From contig JAISQP010000146.1 in assembly GCA_031274115.1 (NCBI GenBank), forward strand, positions 1 to 5,843: a stretch of 5,843 nt of DNA, written 5' to 3'. Source of the DNA: Synergistaceae bacterium. Lineage in GTDB: Bacteria; Synergistota; Synergistia; Synergistales; Synergistaceae. The notes beneath the pieces are model-generated. The model saw only the letters and a list, made by a program, of their open reading frames with translations, was not told the origin of the DNA and ran no database searches. Within the stretch, counting starts at the first letter, position 1, and every line of letters begins with the position of its first letter. Both the position numbers and the translations under genes were made by a program. Shown one piece after another: positions 5,365-5,843 of the stretch.

Positions 5365-5843
5365 TTGACTAAATTGCCCGTACTGAAAATAGGAAAGCAT
5401 TCGCCCAAATTCCCGATTATTCAGGGCGGCATGGGCGTAAAGATATCAGGGCCGAGCTTAGCCGGCGCGGTCGCTTCGTGCGGAGGGGTCGGCACCATCG
5501 CGAGCGTGGGGCTGGCGTGCGATCATCCGCTCTTTAACGGGCGGAATTATTTCAACGTAAACGAAATCGCGATGGCGGAGGCCGTAAAGTCTGCGCGGGA
5601 AAAAGCCCCGGATGGGGTTATCGCGATAAACTGCATGGTAGCGCTCACCGATTACGACCGTCAGGTTCACAGCGCATGCGAGGCCGGGGTGGACATGATA
5701 GTCTCCGGCGCGGGGCTCCCCATGAAACTGCCGGAGTACACAAAGGATTTTCCAGACGTCGCGCTGGTCCCAATCGTCAGCTCCGTCAAAGCAGCCGACC
5801 TCATGATTCGCAAGTGGGGCAAGCTCTACGACAGGCTCCTGGA
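5365..5843 (+). CDS. Nitronate monooxygenase / FabK-like FMN flavoprotein, N-terminal part (3' end outside window)
   Basis: The frame starting TTG 5365 reads MTKLPVLKIGKHSPKFPIIQ and stays open to the window edge, 159 full codons. Features of the 2-nitropropane dioxygenase-like TIM-barrel family are visible. PIIQGGMGVKIS (about 17-28) is the N-terminal FMN-binding motif. A GAVASCGGVGTIAS segment (34-47) follows, then an AINCMVALTDYD strand (87-98) and AGVDMIVSGAGLP (107-119). Members oxidise alkyl nitronates to carbonyl compounds and nitrite, or act as enoyl-ACP reductase (FabK). The later substrate-site His and Gly motifs lie beyond the window, so the two roles cannot be separated. AAGGAG (5349-5354) 10 nt before TTG supports this start; a nearby GTG (5357) meets a stop at once. 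About half the usual family length is present. The 208-nt gap and possible promoter suggest a transcription unit separate from trp. Confidence 0.85.
   Translation, partial: MTKLPVLKIGKHSPKFPIIQGGMGVKISGPSLAGAVASCGGVGTIASVGLACDHPLFNGRNYFNVNEIAMAEAVKSAREKAPDGVIAINCMVALTDYDRQVHSACEAGVDMIVSGAGLPMKLPEYTKDFPDVALVPIVSSVKAADLMIRKWGKLYDRLL

Overview
This window carries a tryptophan-biosynthesis operon on the + strand with its regulatory leader, flanked by two unrelated partial genes. The DNA is GC-rich with tight gene packing, yet uses ATA (Ile) and AGG/AGA (Arg) codons often. That mix, together with the gene types, would fit an anaerobic bacterium such as a member of Synergistota. This assignment is a guess from general appearance, with no marker gene to support it.

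Layout. 1-354: the C-terminal 117 residues of an ornithine cyclodeaminase/mu-crystallin family protein. 355-671: the trp leader region. It holds a sigma70-like promoter with an extended -10 (368-396), a short leader ORF reading MNNGLWWWQ-stop with three tandem Trp codons (474-503), a hairpin over those codons (485-516), a terminator-type hairpin with a T-run (539-580), and a second complete intrinsic terminator (598-639) just before trpD. 672-5156: trpD, a fused trpC-trpF, trpB and trpA, coupled by overlaps or a short gap. 5157-5364: a non-coding stretch with a GC-rich hairpin, a 10-bp tandem repeat and a possible promoter. 5365-5843: the N-terminal part of a nitronate monooxygenase/FabK-like flavoprotein starting at TTG, cut by the window edge.

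How it works together. TrpD, TrpC, TrpF and TrpB/TrpA convert anthranilate to tryptophan (PRPP transfer, isomerisation, indole-ring closure, tryptophan synthase). Anthranilate synthase (trpE/trpG) is absent: the operon begins at trpD right behind the leader. The leader looks like classical ribosome-mediated attenuation, but with two terminators in series.

The most interesting observation is that the 3' arm of the first terminator (569-575) is complementary both to its own 5' arm (540-546) and to the 5' arm of the second terminator (603-609). Ribosome stalling at the Trp codons could therefore open both terminators through a relay of alternative pairings. This is inferred from base complementarity only; no folding energies were calculated.
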